Shown piece after piece: positions 36,822 through 45,855 of a stretch of DNA of 64,000 bases (position 1 is its first letter; each line of letters begins with the position of its first letter). The notes below the pieces were generated by a model. That model was not told the origin of the DNA. It did not search any database and was given only the letters and a program-made list of their open reading frames with translations. This DNA comes from Martelella endophytica (lineage in GTDB: Bacteria; Pseudomonadota; Alphaproteobacteria; Rhizobiales; Rhizobiaceae). A program made the position numbers and the translations under genes. The DNA lies in contig NZ_CP010803.1 in NCBI RefSeq assembly GCF_000960975.1, positions 2,383,944 to 2,447,943 of the forward strand. The letters are read 5' to 3'.

Positions 36822-38609
36822 ATGCACCGCTATCGCAGCCACACCTGCGCCGCCCTCAACAAAACCGCTGTCGGTGATACCGTCCGCCTTTCCGGCTGGG
36901 TCCACCGCGTGCGCGACCATGGCGGCCTTCTCTTCATCGATTTGCGCGACCATTACGGCATGACCCAGGTCGTCGTAGACCCGGATTCGCCGGCGTTCTC
37001 GATCGCGGAGAAAGTGCGCGGCGAGTGGGTGATTCGCGTTGACGGCAAGGTCCGCGCCCGCTCGGAAGACACCGTCAACAAGAACATGGCGACCGGCGAG
37101 ATCGAACTCTATGCCGAGGAAATCGAAGTTCTGGCCGCGGCCAAGGAACTGCCGGTTCCGGTGTTCGGCGAGCCCGACTATCCGGAAGACGTCCGCCTCA
37201 AGTATCGCTTCCTCGATCTGCGTCGCGAGACGTTGCACGCCAACATCGTCAAGCGCACCAAGATCGTCGCTTCGATGCGTTCGGCCATGGCCGATGCCGG
37301 TTTCGGCGAATATTCGACGCCGATCCTGACGGCGTCGTCGCCGGAAGGTGCGCGTGACTTCCTGGTGCCGAGCCGTATCCATCAGGGCAAGTTCTACGCC
37401 CTGCCGCAGGCGCCGCAGCAGTACAAGCAGCTTCTGATGGTCGCCGGTTTCGACCGCTATTTCCAGATCGCCCCGTGCTTCCGCGATGAAGACCCGCGTG
37501 CCGACCGTCTGCCGGGCGAATTCTATCAGCTCGACGTCGAGATGAGCTTCGTCACCCAGGAAGATGTCTGGGAAACGATGGAACCGGTGATGACCGGCGT
37601 CTTCGAGAAGTTCGCCGATGGCAAGCCGGTCACCAAGAAGTGGCCGCGTATTCCCTACGATGAGGCGATCCGCAAATATGGGTCGGACAAGCCGGATCTC
37701 AGGAACCCGATCGTCATGGAAGCCGTCACCGAGCACTTTGCCGGCTCCGGCTTCAAGGTGTTCGCCGGCATGATCGAGAAGAACCCCAAGGTCGAAGTCT
37801 GGGCGATCCCGGCCAAGACTGGTGGCTCCCGTGCCTTCTGCGACCGGATGAACGCCTGGGCGCAGTCGCAGGGACAGCCGGGCCTCGGTTACATCTTCTG
37901 GCGCAAGGAAGGCGAAACTGTCGATGGCGCCGGTCCGCTGGCCAAGAACATCGGCCCCGAGCGCACCGAAGCGATCCGCACGCAGCTTGGCCTGGAAGAG
38001 GGCGATGCCTGCTTCTTCGTCGCGGGCGAACCTTCGAAGTTCTACAAGTTCGCAGGCGAAGCGCGTACACGCGCAGGCGACGAGCTGGGGCTGACCGACA
38101 AGGATCGTTTCGAGCTTTGCTGGATCGTCGACTTCCCGTTCTACGAATGGCTGGAAGACGAGAAGAAGGTCGATTTCTCGCACAATCCTTTCTCGATGCC
38201 GCAGGGTGGCCTCGAGGCGCTGGAGAACCAGGATCCGCTGACGATCAAGGCCTACCAGTATGACGCCGTCTGCAACGGCTACGAGATTGCCTCGGGCTCG
38301 ATCCGTAACCAGCTGCCGGAAGTCATGGTCAAGGCATTCGAGATCACCGGCAAGAGCGCTGCGGACGTCGAGGAACAGTTCGGCGGCCTCTACCGTGCCT
38401 TCCAGTACGGCGCTCCGCCGCATGGTGGCTGCGCCTTCGGCATCGACCGTATCGTGATGCTGCTCGCCGGTGCCAAGACCGTGCGCGAGGTGGCGCTGTT
38501 CCCGATGAACCAGCAGGCGCAGGATCTGCTGATGGGCGCCCCCTCTGAGGCCCAGCCGACGCAACTGCGCGAACTCGGCCTGCGGCTGATGCCGCAGAAG
38601 AAGGACTGA
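36822..38609 (+). CDS. aspS: Aspartyl-tRNA synthetase
   Basis: Charges tRNA-Asp; in alphaproteobacteria, which often lack AsnRS, the enzyme is commonly non-discriminating and also charges tRNA-Asn for GatCAB (595 aa). It has an N-terminal OB anticodon-binding domain ([20 protein letters not shown]), motif 2 [19 protein letters not shown], the bacterial insertion, and motif 3 [16 protein letters not shown]. Whether it is non-discriminating is inferred from the clade. Divergent from rnd with 221 bases between. A strong terminator follows at 38640-38664. Confidence 0.97.
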   Translation: MHRYRSHTCAALNKTAVGDTVRLSGWVHRVRDHGGLLFIDLRDHYGMTQVVVDPDSPAFSIAEKVRGEWVIRVDGKVRARSEDTVNKNMATGEIELYAEEIEVLAAAKELPVPVFGEPDYPEDVRLKYRFLDLRRETLHANIVKRTKIVASMRSAMADAGFGEYSTPILTASSPEGARDFLVPSRIHQGKFYALPQAPQQYKQLLMVAGFDRYFQIAPCFRDEDPRADRLPGEFYQLDVEMSFVTQEDVWETMEPVMTGVFEKFADGKPVTKKWPRIPYDEAIRKYGSDKPDLRNPIVMEAVTEHFAGSGFKVFAGMIEKNPKVEVWAIPAKTGGSRAFCDRMNAWAQSQGQPGLGYIFWRKEGETVDGAGPLAKNIGPERTEAIRTQLGLEEGDACFFVAGEPSKFYKFAGEARTRAGDELGLTDKDRFELCWIVDFPFYEWLEDEKKVDFSHNPFSMPQGGLEALENQDPLTIKAYQYDAVCNGYEIASGSIRNQLPEVMVKAFEITGKSAADVEEQFGGLYRAFQYGAPPHGGCAFGIDRIVMLLAGAKTVREVALFPMNQQAQDLLMGAPSEAQPTQLRELGLRLMPQKKD

Positions 38610-38639
38610 GGTTTCTCCTCGCTCAATGATGATTTGAAG

Positions 38640-38667
38640 ACGGCGGCCTCCCTCAGGCCGCCGTTTT
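38640..38667 (+). terminator. aspS terminator, overlapping the end of the convergent AraC gene
   Basis: ACGGCGGCCT (38640-38649) and AGGCCGCCGT (38655-38664) form a perfect 10-bp stem with loop CCCTC, followed by TTTGCT. The stop codon of the opposite-strand AraC gene lies at the loop/second-arm boundary (38653-38655), so this gene's last codons form part of the terminator. Confidence 0.8.
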
Positions 38668-39543
38668 GCTGAGCGCCTCGATGTCGCGTCTGGGCGGCGC
38701 GCCGAACATGCGGGCGTATTCGCGGCTGAACTGCGAGGCGCTTTCGTAGCCGACGCGGAAGGCCGCGCTTTCGGCATTGGCGAGACCGCTGAGCATCAGG
38801 GTTCGGGCTTCAAGAAGCCGCGTCTGTTTCTGATATTGCAGCGGCGTCATGCCGGTGACCGCCTTGAACTGGCGGTGGAAGGCCGAAGGGCTGAGACGCG
38901 CGATGTCCGCCAGTTCCTCCACCCGCACCGTTTCCGCAAAACGTTCCCTGAGTGCATGGACCGCGTGGATCACGTTCGGCGCATGGCTGGAGCCGAGCAT
39001 GACCCGGGCAATCTCGCCGCCTTCCGGACCGGAAAGCAGCCAGTAGCAGATCTCCCGCATGATGCCAGGAAAGAGCACGGCGGCCGCATCCGGCGTATCG
39101 ATCAGGTCCAGCGAGCGGGCGACGCCGGCAAGGAGTGGCGGGCCGCAGTCGATCACCCGGCTGCCCCGGCGACGCCGGCCTTCGAGTTCGGGCGGCTTGT
39201 CCATGCCCTGCAGCACAGCCCGCACGGCCTCGGGGTCAAGTTCGAATATAAAGGCGAGGTAGGGACTGTCCAGGCTCGCGCCGACGACCTGGCTACTGCC
39301 GGGCATTTCCACCGAGGTCACCAGCGCCTGACCGGCATGATAGTCGAGCCGCCGACCGCCGAACATCGTCCACTTCGCGCCCTGCAGGACAAGGCATAAC
39401 GCGGGACGATGGATGGTCATCGAAGCGTGGTGGCGCGCCTCGATGCGCAGCAGGTGCATGCCGCCGAGTGGCGGTGAATAGAGTCCGTTTGTGCTTCTTT
39501 CGCGGGTCAATTGATCGACCCGCTCCGCCAGTGCTGCAAGCAT
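38653..39543 (-). CDS. AraC family transcriptional regulator (AraC_N type)
   Basis: Regulator of 296 aa. The N-terminal AraC_N domain (RPALCLVLQGAKWTMFGGRRL, then YHAGQALVTSVEMPGSSQV) precedes the double helix-turn-helix: VEELADIARLSPSAFHRQFK, TGMTPLQYQKQTRLLEAR and AESAAFRVGYESASQFSREY. It is divergent from the SDR gene at 39674, the usual arrangement for AraC_N proteins, which often control an adjacent reductase. Its stop lies within the aspS terminator hairpin. Inducer unknown. Confidence 0.9.
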   Translation of the reverse strand: MLAALAERVDQLTRERSTNGLYSPPLGGMHLLRIEARHHASMTIHRPALCLVLQGAKWTMFGGRRLDYHAGQALVTSVEMPGSSQVVGASLDSPYLAFIFELDPEAVRAVLQGMDKPPELEGRRRRGSRVIDCGPPLLAGVARSLDLIDTPDAAAVLFPGIMREICYWLLSGPEGGEIARVMLGSSHAPNVIHAVHALRERFAETVRVEELADIARLSPSAFHRQFKAVTGMTPLQYQKQTRLLEARTLMLSGLANAESAAFRVGYESASQFSREYARMFGAPPRRDIEALSKTAA

Positions 39544-39673
39544 GCTCCGCTCCTATGTTGTCGCTCAGAGATAGGTATCAGGCAGGAATAGGCAAGAACG
39601 CGTGGCGATCCGACATTCGGAAAACCGCCGCGCCGGCCTATTTTCCGGGCTCCCGATTGCAAAGGAGCAGAAC

Positions 39674-40435
39674 ATGACGACTGGAACAAGAATCGCGATC
39701 GTCACCGGCGGCAGCCGCGGGCTGGGCCGCAGCACTGTGCTGAACCTCGCGCGCCGCGGTGTCGCATCGATCTTCACCTATCATTCGAACCGGGAAGAGG
39801 CCGACAAGGTTGTGGCCCTTGCCAAAGCAGAAGGCGCCGAGGCGATCGCGCTTCAGCTCGATACGGCGGATGCTTCGGCTTTTGCGGCATTCGCGGAAAG
39901 CCTGAAACAGGCGCTGACGACGCTTGGCGCCGAGCGTTTTGACTATCTCGTCAACAATGCCGGCACCTCGCACCATAATGCTATTGCCACGACCACGGCG
40001 GAGGAGCTGGACGGGCTCTACAACGTCCATTTCAAGGGCGTCTTCCTGTTGACCCAGACGCTGCTGCCGCTGATGAACGATGGTGGCCGCATCGTCAATA
40101 TTTCCTCGGGTCTCACCCGCTTCTCCGCCCCCGGAAGTGCTGCCTACGCCTCCATGAAGGGGGCGATCGAGGTGCTGACACGCTATCTCGCAAGGGAACT
40201 CGGCGAGCGCGGCATTGCCGCCAACACCGTTGCCCCCGGCGCGATCGCCACGGATTTCAGCGGCGGAATGGTGCGCGACAATCCGGAGGTCAACAGGATG
40301 GTGGCCAGCAACACCGCACTTGGCCGCGCCGGTGAGCCGGAGGATATCGGACCCATGATCGCGGCGCTGCTTTCGCCCGAAAACCGCTGGGTCAACGGCC
40401 AGCGTATCGAGGTCTCCGGCGGTATGCTGCTCTGA
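39674..40435 (+). CDS. Short-chain dehydrogenase/reductase (SDR)
   Basis: NAD(P)-dependent oxidoreductase of the classical SDR family (253 aa). Cofactor motif VTGGSRGLGRST, NNAGTS, catalytic Ser in VNISSGLTRF and Tyr-x3-Lys in YASMKGAIEVL, and PGAIATDF after it. FabG-like, but in this context probably a substrate-specific or quinone/carbonyl reductase. AAAGGAG precedes ATG 39674; the longer frame from 39602 overlaps the divergent AraC promoter. Likely target of the adjacent AraC regulator. Confidence 0.9.
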   Translation: MTTGTRIAIVTGGSRGLGRSTVLNLARRGVASIFTYHSNREEADKVVALAKAEGAEAIALQLDTADASAFAAFAESLKQALTTLGAERFDYLVNNAGTSHHNAIATTTAEELDGLYNVHFKGVFLLTQTLLPLMNDGGRIVNISSGLTRFSAPGSAAYASMKGAIEVLTRYLARELGERGIAANTVAPGAIATDFSGGMVRDNPEVNRMVASNTALGRAGEPEDIGPMIAALLSPENRWVNGQRIEVSGGMLL

Positions 40436-40443
40436 TCATCACA

Positions 40444-40467
40444 CCGATACCGGGTATCTGGTATCGG
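40444..40467 (+). terminator. Stem-loop after the SDR gene
   Basis: CCGATACC (40444-40451) and GGTATCGG (40460-40467) form a perfect 8-bp stem with an 8-base loop, 9 bases after the SDR stop and followed by CTTGCGG. Plausible but weak terminator. Confidence 0.45.
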
Positions 40468-40590
40468 CTTGCGGCCGGCTCTGCTTCGGCAGGGTGGCGT
40501 GAAACGTCGGCAGCAGAACAAGGTTGCGCTTTGCTTCCAGACGTTGGAAGAGCATGGTCAGCCTGAGACAAGCTGCCGACGAAGAGCCCC

Positions 40591-41235
40591 ATGAAAGACC
40601 CCGAACGCTTCATCCTTGAGAACACCGAAGTTCTTGCGCCGCCGCATGTGCCCGAAATCAGGCTCCGGCTTGCCAGCGAGGTGCACGATCTGTGGCAGAA
40701 GACCGAGGACGAGCTTGAGCAGGTCGGCCTGCCGCCGCCGTTCTGGGCCTTTGCCTGGGCGGGCGGGCAGGGGTTGGCGCGCTATGTTCTCGATCAGCCG
40801 GAATGCGTGGCGGGGCGTCGGGTGGTGGACTTTGCCAGTGGCTCGGGTCTTGTCGCCATTGCCGCGGCGAAGGCTGGCGCGGGCTCGGTGCTTGCCGCCG
40901 ATATCGATGCCTTCGCCGCTATCGCGATTCGACTCAATGCCGACCTCAATGCGGTTTCGCTTTCCCTGACCCGCGCGAACCTGATGGGCGAATTGCCGGA
41001 CTGCGACGTGCTGCTGGCGGGGGATGTTTTCTATGATCGTGAATGGGCCGCCGACCTGGTGCCGTGGTTCGAGCGGCTCTGCCGGCAAGGCGTGACCGTT
41101 CTCGTCGGCGATCCGGGCCGAGCCTATTGCCCGCGAGAGCGGCTTCAGCAACTTGCCGAATATCAGGTTCCGGTGACGCGCGTTCTGGAGGACAGCGAGG
41201 TCAAGCGAACCACGGTCTGGCGCTTCTGCATCTGA
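40591..41235 (+). CDS. METTL20-like protein lysine methyltransferase
   Basis: Seven-beta-strand SAM-dependent methyltransferase (214 aa). Motif I is VVDFASGSGLVAIAAAKAGA, with acidic loop VLAADIDAFA, and the post-motif segment DVLLAGDVFYDREWA resembles the (D/E)xx(Y/F) motif of the METTL20/21 group. The N-terminus with PPPFWAFAWAGGQGLARYVL is characteristic of ETF-beta lysine methyltransferases. A Rhizobiales member was reported to methylate EtfB and ribosomal protein L7/L12; I cite this from memory. No etf gene lies in the window. GAAGAGCCCC precedes the ATG. Confidence 0.78.
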   Translation: MKDPERFILENTEVLAPPHVPEIRLRLASEVHDLWQKTEDELEQVGLPPPFWAFAWAGGQGLARYVLDQPECVAGRRVVDFASGSGLVAIAAAKAGAGSVLAADIDAFAAIAIRLNADLNAVSLSLTRANLMGELPDCDVLLAGDVFYDREWAADLVPWFERLCRQGVTVLVGDPGRAYCPRERLQQLAEYQVPVTRVLEDSEVKRTTVWRFCI

Positions 41236-41527
41236 TTCCAAAGCCTTAAACATGAGCGGCGCAATCATGTTAAGCGATTGAAATTCAACGAATCGGATGG
41301 ACTTCTTGACTAAAGCATGCAATTTTCCGGCCGCAAGGAACGGTCTTTAATTCTTGCCGTGCGTGTCAAACCGATTAAATCGGCACGCGCGGAGCGAATG
41401 GGCTTGTCGCAGCCGGATGCGGTGGCTAAACCACCGGTGAACATCGGCGTTACCCGGTGCCGGCCCCGGCACCACGGCAAGCCGCAAGGATAAAATGCCG
41501 CGCCTTATGAACACCCGCGAGGTTTTG
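41236..41527 (+). promoter_or_regulatory. 292-base upstream region/leader of sdhCDAB with several dyads
   Basis: No gene supported. Dyads seen: CGATT (41275-41279) with AATCG (41291-41295); CCGATT-A-AATCGG (41371-41383, perfect 13-base palindrome); CGGTGG/CCACCG (41420-41425, 41431-41436); and GGTGCCGG-CC-CCGGCACC (41456-41473, perfect). Similar CGATTGAAA...AATCGG elements lie upstream of mdh. The long structured leader may hold the promoter and control elements of the sdh operon. Confidence 0.5.
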
Positions 41528-41920
41528 ATGGCCAATCCCACCAGTAGCCGGCCCCTTTCGCCGCATCTCCAAGTCTATAAATTCATTCCCACCATGGCGA
41601 TGTCGATCATCCACCGCATCACCGGTGCGGCGATGTATTTCGGCACCATCCTGATTGCGGCCTGGCTGATATCCGCAGCCATGGGCGAGGGAGCCTTTGA
41701 TTGCGTCAACTGGTTCTTCGGCTCCTGGCTCGGACTTCTGATCCTGTTTGGCTACACCTGGGCGCTGGTGCATCACCTTGTCGGTGGCCTGCGCCATTTC
41801 GTCTGGGATTTCGGCCATGGCCTCGGCAAGGAATTCACCACCAAGGTCGCAATCGCCCTGCCGTTCGTTTCGGTCGCACTTACCGTGCTGATCTGGATCG
41901 TCGGCCTGGTTGCCTGGTAG
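41528..41920 (+). CDS. sdhC: Succinate dehydrogenase cytochrome b556 subunit
   Basis: Membrane anchor that, with SdhD, binds heme b and the quinone site of complex II (130 aa, three helices). Characteristic are RPLSPHLQVYKFI and SIIHRITGAAMYFG near the N-terminus and the heme-proximal ALVHHLVGGLRHFVWD. ATG at 41528 gives the usual rhizobial start (MANPTSSRPLSPHLQVY); in-frame ATGs at 41495 and 41507 would add unrelated residues. GAGG lies 5 bases upstream. First gene of sdhCDAB. Confidence 0.96.
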   Translation: MANPTSSRPLSPHLQVYKFIPTMAMSIIHRITGAAMYFGTILIAAWLISAAMGEGAFDCVNWFFGSWLGLLILFGYTWALVHHLVGGLRHFVWDFGHGLGKEFTTKVAIALPFVSVALTVLIWIVGLVAW

Positions 41921-41932
41921 GAGGAAAAGCAC

Positions 41933-42313
41933 ATGGATATGCGCACCCCGCTCAAGAAGGTTCGTGGTCTTGGCGCCTCCCGGGGAGGCACCGAGCATTT
42001 CTGGGTTCAGCGGATGACGGCTGTGGCCCTCGTGCCGCTCACCATCTTCTTCGTCATCTTCATCATCGCCAATGCAGGCAAATCCTATGAAGATGTGACC
42101 GCCGCGCTCGCCAACCCCTTCGCCGCCGTGCTGATCGGGCTGATGGTGATTGCCGGCCTGTTCCACATGCGCATCGGCATGCAGGAAATCATCGACGACT
42201 ATATTCATAATGAGCTGTTGAAGCTTTGCGCTTTGATGGCCAACACTTTTTTTTCGATCCTCATGGGCGCGCTCTGTCTCTTCGCCCTGGTGAAGATCGC
42301 GTTCGTGGGGTAA
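41933..42313 (+). CDS. sdhD: Succinate dehydrogenase hydrophobic anchor subunit
   Basis: Second membrane anchor of complex II (126 aa, three helices). It starts with MDMRTPLKKVRGLGASRGGT, then FWVQRMTAVALVPLTIFFV, and carries the HMRIGMQEIIDDYIHNE segment that contacts heme and quinone. The conserved GASRGGTEHF leader is typical of rhizobial SdhD. GGAGG before the ATG. It starts 12 bases after sdhC and ends 6 before sdhA, tightly coupled. Confidence 0.95.
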   Translation: MDMRTPLKKVRGLGASRGGTEHFWVQRMTAVALVPLTIFFVIFIIANAGKSYEDVTAALANPFAAVLIGLMVIAGLFHMRIGMQEIIDDYIHNELLKLCALMANTFFSILMGALCLFALVKIAFVG

Positions 42314-42319
42314 TTCCAG

Positions 42320-44164
42320 ATGGCAGCTTCCAATCCTCAGTCGAGCGGCTCCGGCAAGGCCTATGAATATGTCGATCACGCCTATGACGTGATCGTCGTT
42401 GGCGCCGGTGGCGCGGGCCTGCGTGCCACGCTCGGCATGGCCGAGCAGGGCTTCAAGACCGCCTGCATCACCAAGGTTTTCCCGACCCGCTCGCACACCG
42501 TTGCCGCCCAGGGCGGCATTGCCGCTTCGCTGCAGAACATGACGCCCGACTCGTGGCAGTGGCACCTCTACGACACCGTCAAGGGCTCCGACTGGCTCGG
42601 CGATGTCGATGCCATGCAGTATCTCGTCATGGAAGCCCCGCAGGCCGTCTACGAACTCGAGCACTACGGCGTGCCGTTCTCGCGGAACGAAGAGGGCAAG
42701 ATCTATCAGCGCCCCTTCGGCGGCCACATGCAGAACTTCGGCGAAGGCCCGCCGGTGCAGCGCACCTGCGCGGCTGCAGACCGTACCGGCCACGCCATCC
42801 TGCACACGCTTTACGGCCAGTCGCTGCGCAACAATGCCGAATTCTTCATCGAATACTTCGCCATCGACCTGATCATGGACGATGACGGCCGCTGCACCGG
42901 CGTCGTCGCCTGGAACCTCGATGACGGCACGATCCATCGCTTCTCCGCCAAGATGGTGGTGCTGGCGACCGGCGGCTACGGCCGCGCCTATTTCTCGGCG
43001 ACCTCGGCCCATACCTGCACAGGCGATGGCGCCGGCATGATTGCCCGCGCCGGCCTGCCGCTGCAGGACATGGAATTCGTCCAGTTCCACCCGACCGGTA
43101 TCTACGGCGCAGGCTGCCTGATTACCGAAGGTGCGCGCGGCGAAGGCGGTTACCTGACCAACTCCGAGGGCGAGCGCTTCATGGAGCGCTATGCGCCATC
43201 GGCCAAGGACCTTGCCTCGCGTGACGTGGTCTCGCGCTGCATGACGATGGAAATCCGTGAGGGCCGCGGCGTCGGCAAGAACAAGGATCACATCTTCCTG
43301 CACCTCGATCACCTCGATCCGGCGATCCTGCACGAGCGCCTTCCCGGCATTTCCGAAAGCGCCAAGATCTTCGCCGGCGTCGATGTGACCCGCGAGCCGA
43401 TCCCGGTCCTGCCGACGGTTCACTACAATATGGGCGGCATTCCGACCAATTACTGGGGCGAAGTGCTGAACGCCGACAGCGAGAACCCGGAGCGTGTCGC
43501 GCCCGGCCTGATGGCCGTCGGCGAGGCCGGTTGCGCCTCGGTCCACGGTGCCAACCGTCTCGGCTCCAACTCGCTGATCGACCTCGTCGTCTTCGGCCGT
43601 GCCGCTGCGATCCGCGCCGGCCAGGTGATTGACCGCGAGAGCTCTATCCCGGCGCTCAACACCGCCGCCTGCGACAAGATCATGGAACGCTTCGACCGCA
43701 TCCGCTTTGCTGACGGCGCCAAGCCGACAGCAGTGCTGCGCGACAAGATGCAGCGCGCCATGCAGGAAGAGGCCGCCGTGTTCCGCACCCAGGAAACGCT
43801 GGAAGAGGGCTGCCGCCGGATTTCGGAAGTCTGGCAGGAACTGCCGGACGTCAAGGTTACCGACCGCTCGATGATCTGGAACTCCGACCTCGTCGAGACA
43901 CTGGAACTGCACAACCTGATGGCCTGCGCCATCACCACCGTCTATGGTGCCGAAGCCCGCAAGGAAAGCCGTGGCGCGCATGCCCGCGAGGACTATGCCG
44001 ACGGCCCGTTTGCAGGCCGCGACGACGAAAACTGGCGCAAGCACACGCTTGCCTGGGTGAACGAGACCGGCGACGTCAAGCTCGACTACCGCCCGGTTCA
44101 TCAGGACCTCATCGCCGAAGGCATCGACATCAAGAAGATCGCCCCCAAGGCGCGCGTCTACTGA
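42320..44164 (+). CDS. sdhA: Succinate dehydrogenase flavoprotein subunit
   Basis: Oxidises succinate to fumarate with covalently bound FAD, at the cytoplasmic face of the membrane (614 aa). FAD-binding [19 protein letters not shown], the flavin-linked His in [15 protein letters not shown], and the substrate site with catalytic Arg around [20 protein letters not shown] and [20 protein letters not shown] are intact. The C-terminal [17 protein letters not shown] is conserved. Joined by SdhB, SdhC and SdhD from the same operon; the link between the TCA cycle and the quinone pool. Confidence 0.98.
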   Translation: MAASNPQSSGSGKAYEYVDHAYDVIVVGAGGAGLRATLGMAEQGFKTACITKVFPTRSHTVAAQGGIAASLQNMTPDSWQWHLYDTVKGSDWLGDVDAMQYLVMEAPQAVYELEHYGVPFSRNEEGKIYQRPFGGHMQNFGEGPPVQRTCAAADRTGHAILHTLYGQSLRNNAEFFIEYFAIDLIMDDDGRCTGVVAWNLDDGTIHRFSAKMVVLATGGYGRAYFSATSAHTCTGDGAGMIARAGLPLQDMEFVQFHPTGIYGAGCLITEGARGEGGYLTNSEGERFMERYAPSAKDLASRDVVSRCMTMEIREGRGVGKNKDHIFLHLDHLDPAILHERLPGISESAKIFAGVDVTREPIPVLPTVHYNMGGIPTNYWGEVLNADSENPERVAPGLMAVGEAGCASVHGANRLGSNSLIDLVVFGRAAAIRAGQVIDRESSIPALNTAACDKIMERFDRIRFADGAKPTAVLRDKMQRAMQEEAAVFRTQETLEEGCRRISEVWQELPDVKVTDRSMIWNSDLVETLELHNLMACAITTVYGAEARKESRGAHAREDYADGPFAGRDDENWRKHTLAWVNETGDVKLDYRPVHQDLIAEGIDIKKIAPKARVY

Positions 44165-44180
44165 TCGAGAGGAAAAGGAA

Positions 44181-44960
44181 ATGGTTGAATTCACGCTTCC
44201 CAAGAACTCGAAGATCAAGACCGGCAAGACTTGGCCGAAGCCGGAAGGCGCATCCAATCTTCGCGAGTTCAAGATCTATCGCTGGAACCCGGATACTGGC
44301 GAGAACCCCTCGATCGATACCTATTTCATCGACCTCGATGATTGCGGGCCGATGGTTCTCGATGCGCTCCTGTACATCAAGAACAACATCGATCCGACGC
44401 TGACGCTCAGGCGTTCCTGTCGCGAAGGCATTTGCGGTTCGTGCGCGATGAACATCGACGGCACCAACACGCTCGCCTGCACCAAGGGCATGGACGACAT
44501 CAAGGGCTCGGTGAAGATCTATCCGCTGCCGCATATGCCGGTGGTGAAGGATCTGGTGCCGGACCTCAACAACTTTTACGCCCAGCACCGCTCCATCGAG
44601 CCCTGGCTGAAGACCGTCTCGCCGCCGCCGGCGAAGGAATGGAAGCAGAGCCATGAGGATCGCGTGAAGCTCGACGGACTTTACGAGTGCATCCTGTGCG
44701 CCTGCTGCTCGACCTCCTGTCCGTCCTATTGGTGGAACGGCGACCGCTATCTCGGCCCGGCGGTTCTGCTGCAGGCCTATCGTTGGCTGATCGACAGCCG
44801 CGACGAAGCGACCGGCGAACGGCTCGACAATCTGGAGGATCCCTTCCGGCTCTATCGTTGCCACACGATCATGAACTGCACGCAGGCCTGTCCGAAGGGT
44901 CTGAACCCGGCCAAGGCGATCGCTGGCATCAAGAAGATGATGGTCGAGCGCGCGGTTTGA
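44181..44960 (+). CDS. sdhB: Succinate dehydrogenase iron-sulfur subunit
   Basis: Electron-transfer subunit of complex II (259 aa). The [2Fe-2S] ligands lie in [16 protein letters not shown] plus the later Cys of TLACTKGM. The [4Fe-4S] and [3Fe-4S] ligands are in [17 protein letters not shown] and [17 protein letters not shown]. It passes electrons from FAD to quinone at the SdhCD interface. GAGAGGAAAAGG before the ATG. Last gene of sdhCDAB; a hairpin (45025-45047) follows before the lipoprotein gene. Confidence 0.98.
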   Translation: MVEFTLPKNSKIKTGKTWPKPEGASNLREFKIYRWNPDTGENPSIDTYFIDLDDCGPMVLDALLYIKNNIDPTLTLRRSCREGICGSCAMNIDGTNTLACTKGMDDIKGSVKIYPLPHMPVVKDLVPDLNNFYAQHRSIEPWLKTVSPPPAKEWKQSHEDRVKLDGLYECILCACCSTSCPSYWWNGDRYLGPAVLLQAYRWLIDSRDEATGERLDNLEDPFRLYRCHTIMNCTQACPKGLNPAKAIAGIKKMMVERAV

Positions 44961-45024
44961 GCAATCTCGCGGACGTTTGATATGGGCCCCCTTGTCGCGC
45001 CGGACTTCGGCACGATATGATTGG

Positions 45025-45047
45025 TTGTCTCCTCTTGTGGGAGACAA
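45025..45047 (+). terminator. Stem-loop downstream of sdhB
   Basis: TTGTCTCC (45025-45032) and GGAGACAA (45040-45047) form a perfect 8-bp stem, 64 bases past the sdhB stop and about 75 bases before the lipoprotein start. There is no U-run. Either the 3' end of the sdh mRNA or part of the lipoprotein leader. Confidence 0.4.
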
Positions 45048-45123
45048 TCGGGGTGAAACGAACGATGTCGCCGCCACAAAGGGCGGTCGGCGCGGTCCAA
45101 GGATGAGCAGGAGCAACGGGCAT

Positions 45124-45729
45124 ATGGTTCACAAGGTATTGGTCGTCGCGGCGGTATCCGCGCTGGTAGCGCTCGCGGGATGTCAGCGGACGTCCTATTA
45201 CAACAGTCAGCCGCAAGCCATGCCGCAGCCGCAGCCCTTGACCCCGGCACCAGCTGGCCAGGTGCAGAGCTCCAGCCTGCCGCCGCCCGGTGGTGCCACC
45301 TCCGGAACCTATAATTCCGGCACCTATCAGCCGGGCCCGGTCTACGACAACACCCAGACGGCCAACAACCAGAGCCAGTTCCCGGCAGCTCCCGCGGCGC
45401 CGGAAACGCCCGGTGGCGTCGGCGATGTCTCAGCGCCTGCCGGCGCCATGGCGATTTCCAGTTCGGCCCTCGTCGGAAGCTGGAAGGTCACCGAAAACGG
45501 TGTGCAGTGCGACATGTTCCTGACGCTGACCAATCTCGGCGAAGGCCTGCGCGGCGGCACGCGCGGGTGCACCGGCGGCCTGTCGCAGATGAAGTCCTGG
45601 GGCATCAATGGCGACCAGGTCGTGCTCAACGATGCCAATGGCTATGCCATCGCCCGTCTCTACAAGACCAGCGAAAACCGCATCGAAGGCCCGAGCAGCT
45701 CGGGTGGCCAAGTGGTGCTGAGCCGCTGA
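45124..45729 (+). CDS. Lipoprotein with AprI/Inh-type protease-inhibitor domain
   Basis: Exported lipoprotein (201 aa). The lipobox is VALAGC (Cys about residue 19), so it is anchored in a membrane. A ~80-residue Pro/Gln/Ser-rich linker (PQAMPQPQPLTPAPAG region) leads to a C-terminal domain like AprI/Inh metalloprotease inhibitors: LVGSWKVTENGVQCDMFLTL, RGCTGGLSQMKSWGINGDQV and RLYKTSENRIEG. In rhizobia such proteins are also called Omp10-like; inhibitor function is not shown. ATG 45124 follows AGGAG with good spacing; ATG 45103 is an alternative. A perfect terminator follows. Confidence 0.8.
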   Translation: MVHKVLVVAAVSALVALAGCQRTSYYNSQPQAMPQPQPLTPAPAGQVQSSSLPPPGGATSGTYNSGTYQPGPVYDNTQTANNQSQFPAAPAAPETPGGVGDVSAPAGAMAISSSALVGSWKVTENGVQCDMFLTLTNLGEGLRGGTRGCTGGLSQMKSWGINGDQVVLNDANGYAIARLYKTSENRIEGPSSSGGQVVLSR

Positions 45730-45738
45730 GCGCGGACG

Positions 45739-45763
45739 AAAGGCCCCGGAAGGGGCCTTTTTT
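45739..45763 (+). terminator. Rho-independent terminator of the lipoprotein gene
   Basis: AAAGGCCCC (45739-45747) and GGGGCCTTT (45752-45760) form a perfect 9-bp stem around GGAA, followed by three more T. It starts 10 bases after the stop codon. One of the two best intrinsic terminators in the window. Confidence 0.9.
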
Positions 45764-45855
45764 ATGCCGTTGATTTCACCGCACCCTGCCGCTAAGGAGC
45801 GGCGTGTCGGCTTTGGGGAGGCTGGCGCAATTCAGATTGATGACCGGGACCCTTT

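Noticed and set aside
41347..41541. 64-aa minus-strand frame in the sdhC leader
   Set aside because: It covers the palindromes and the sdhC start, lacks a ribosome site and looks like chance coding.
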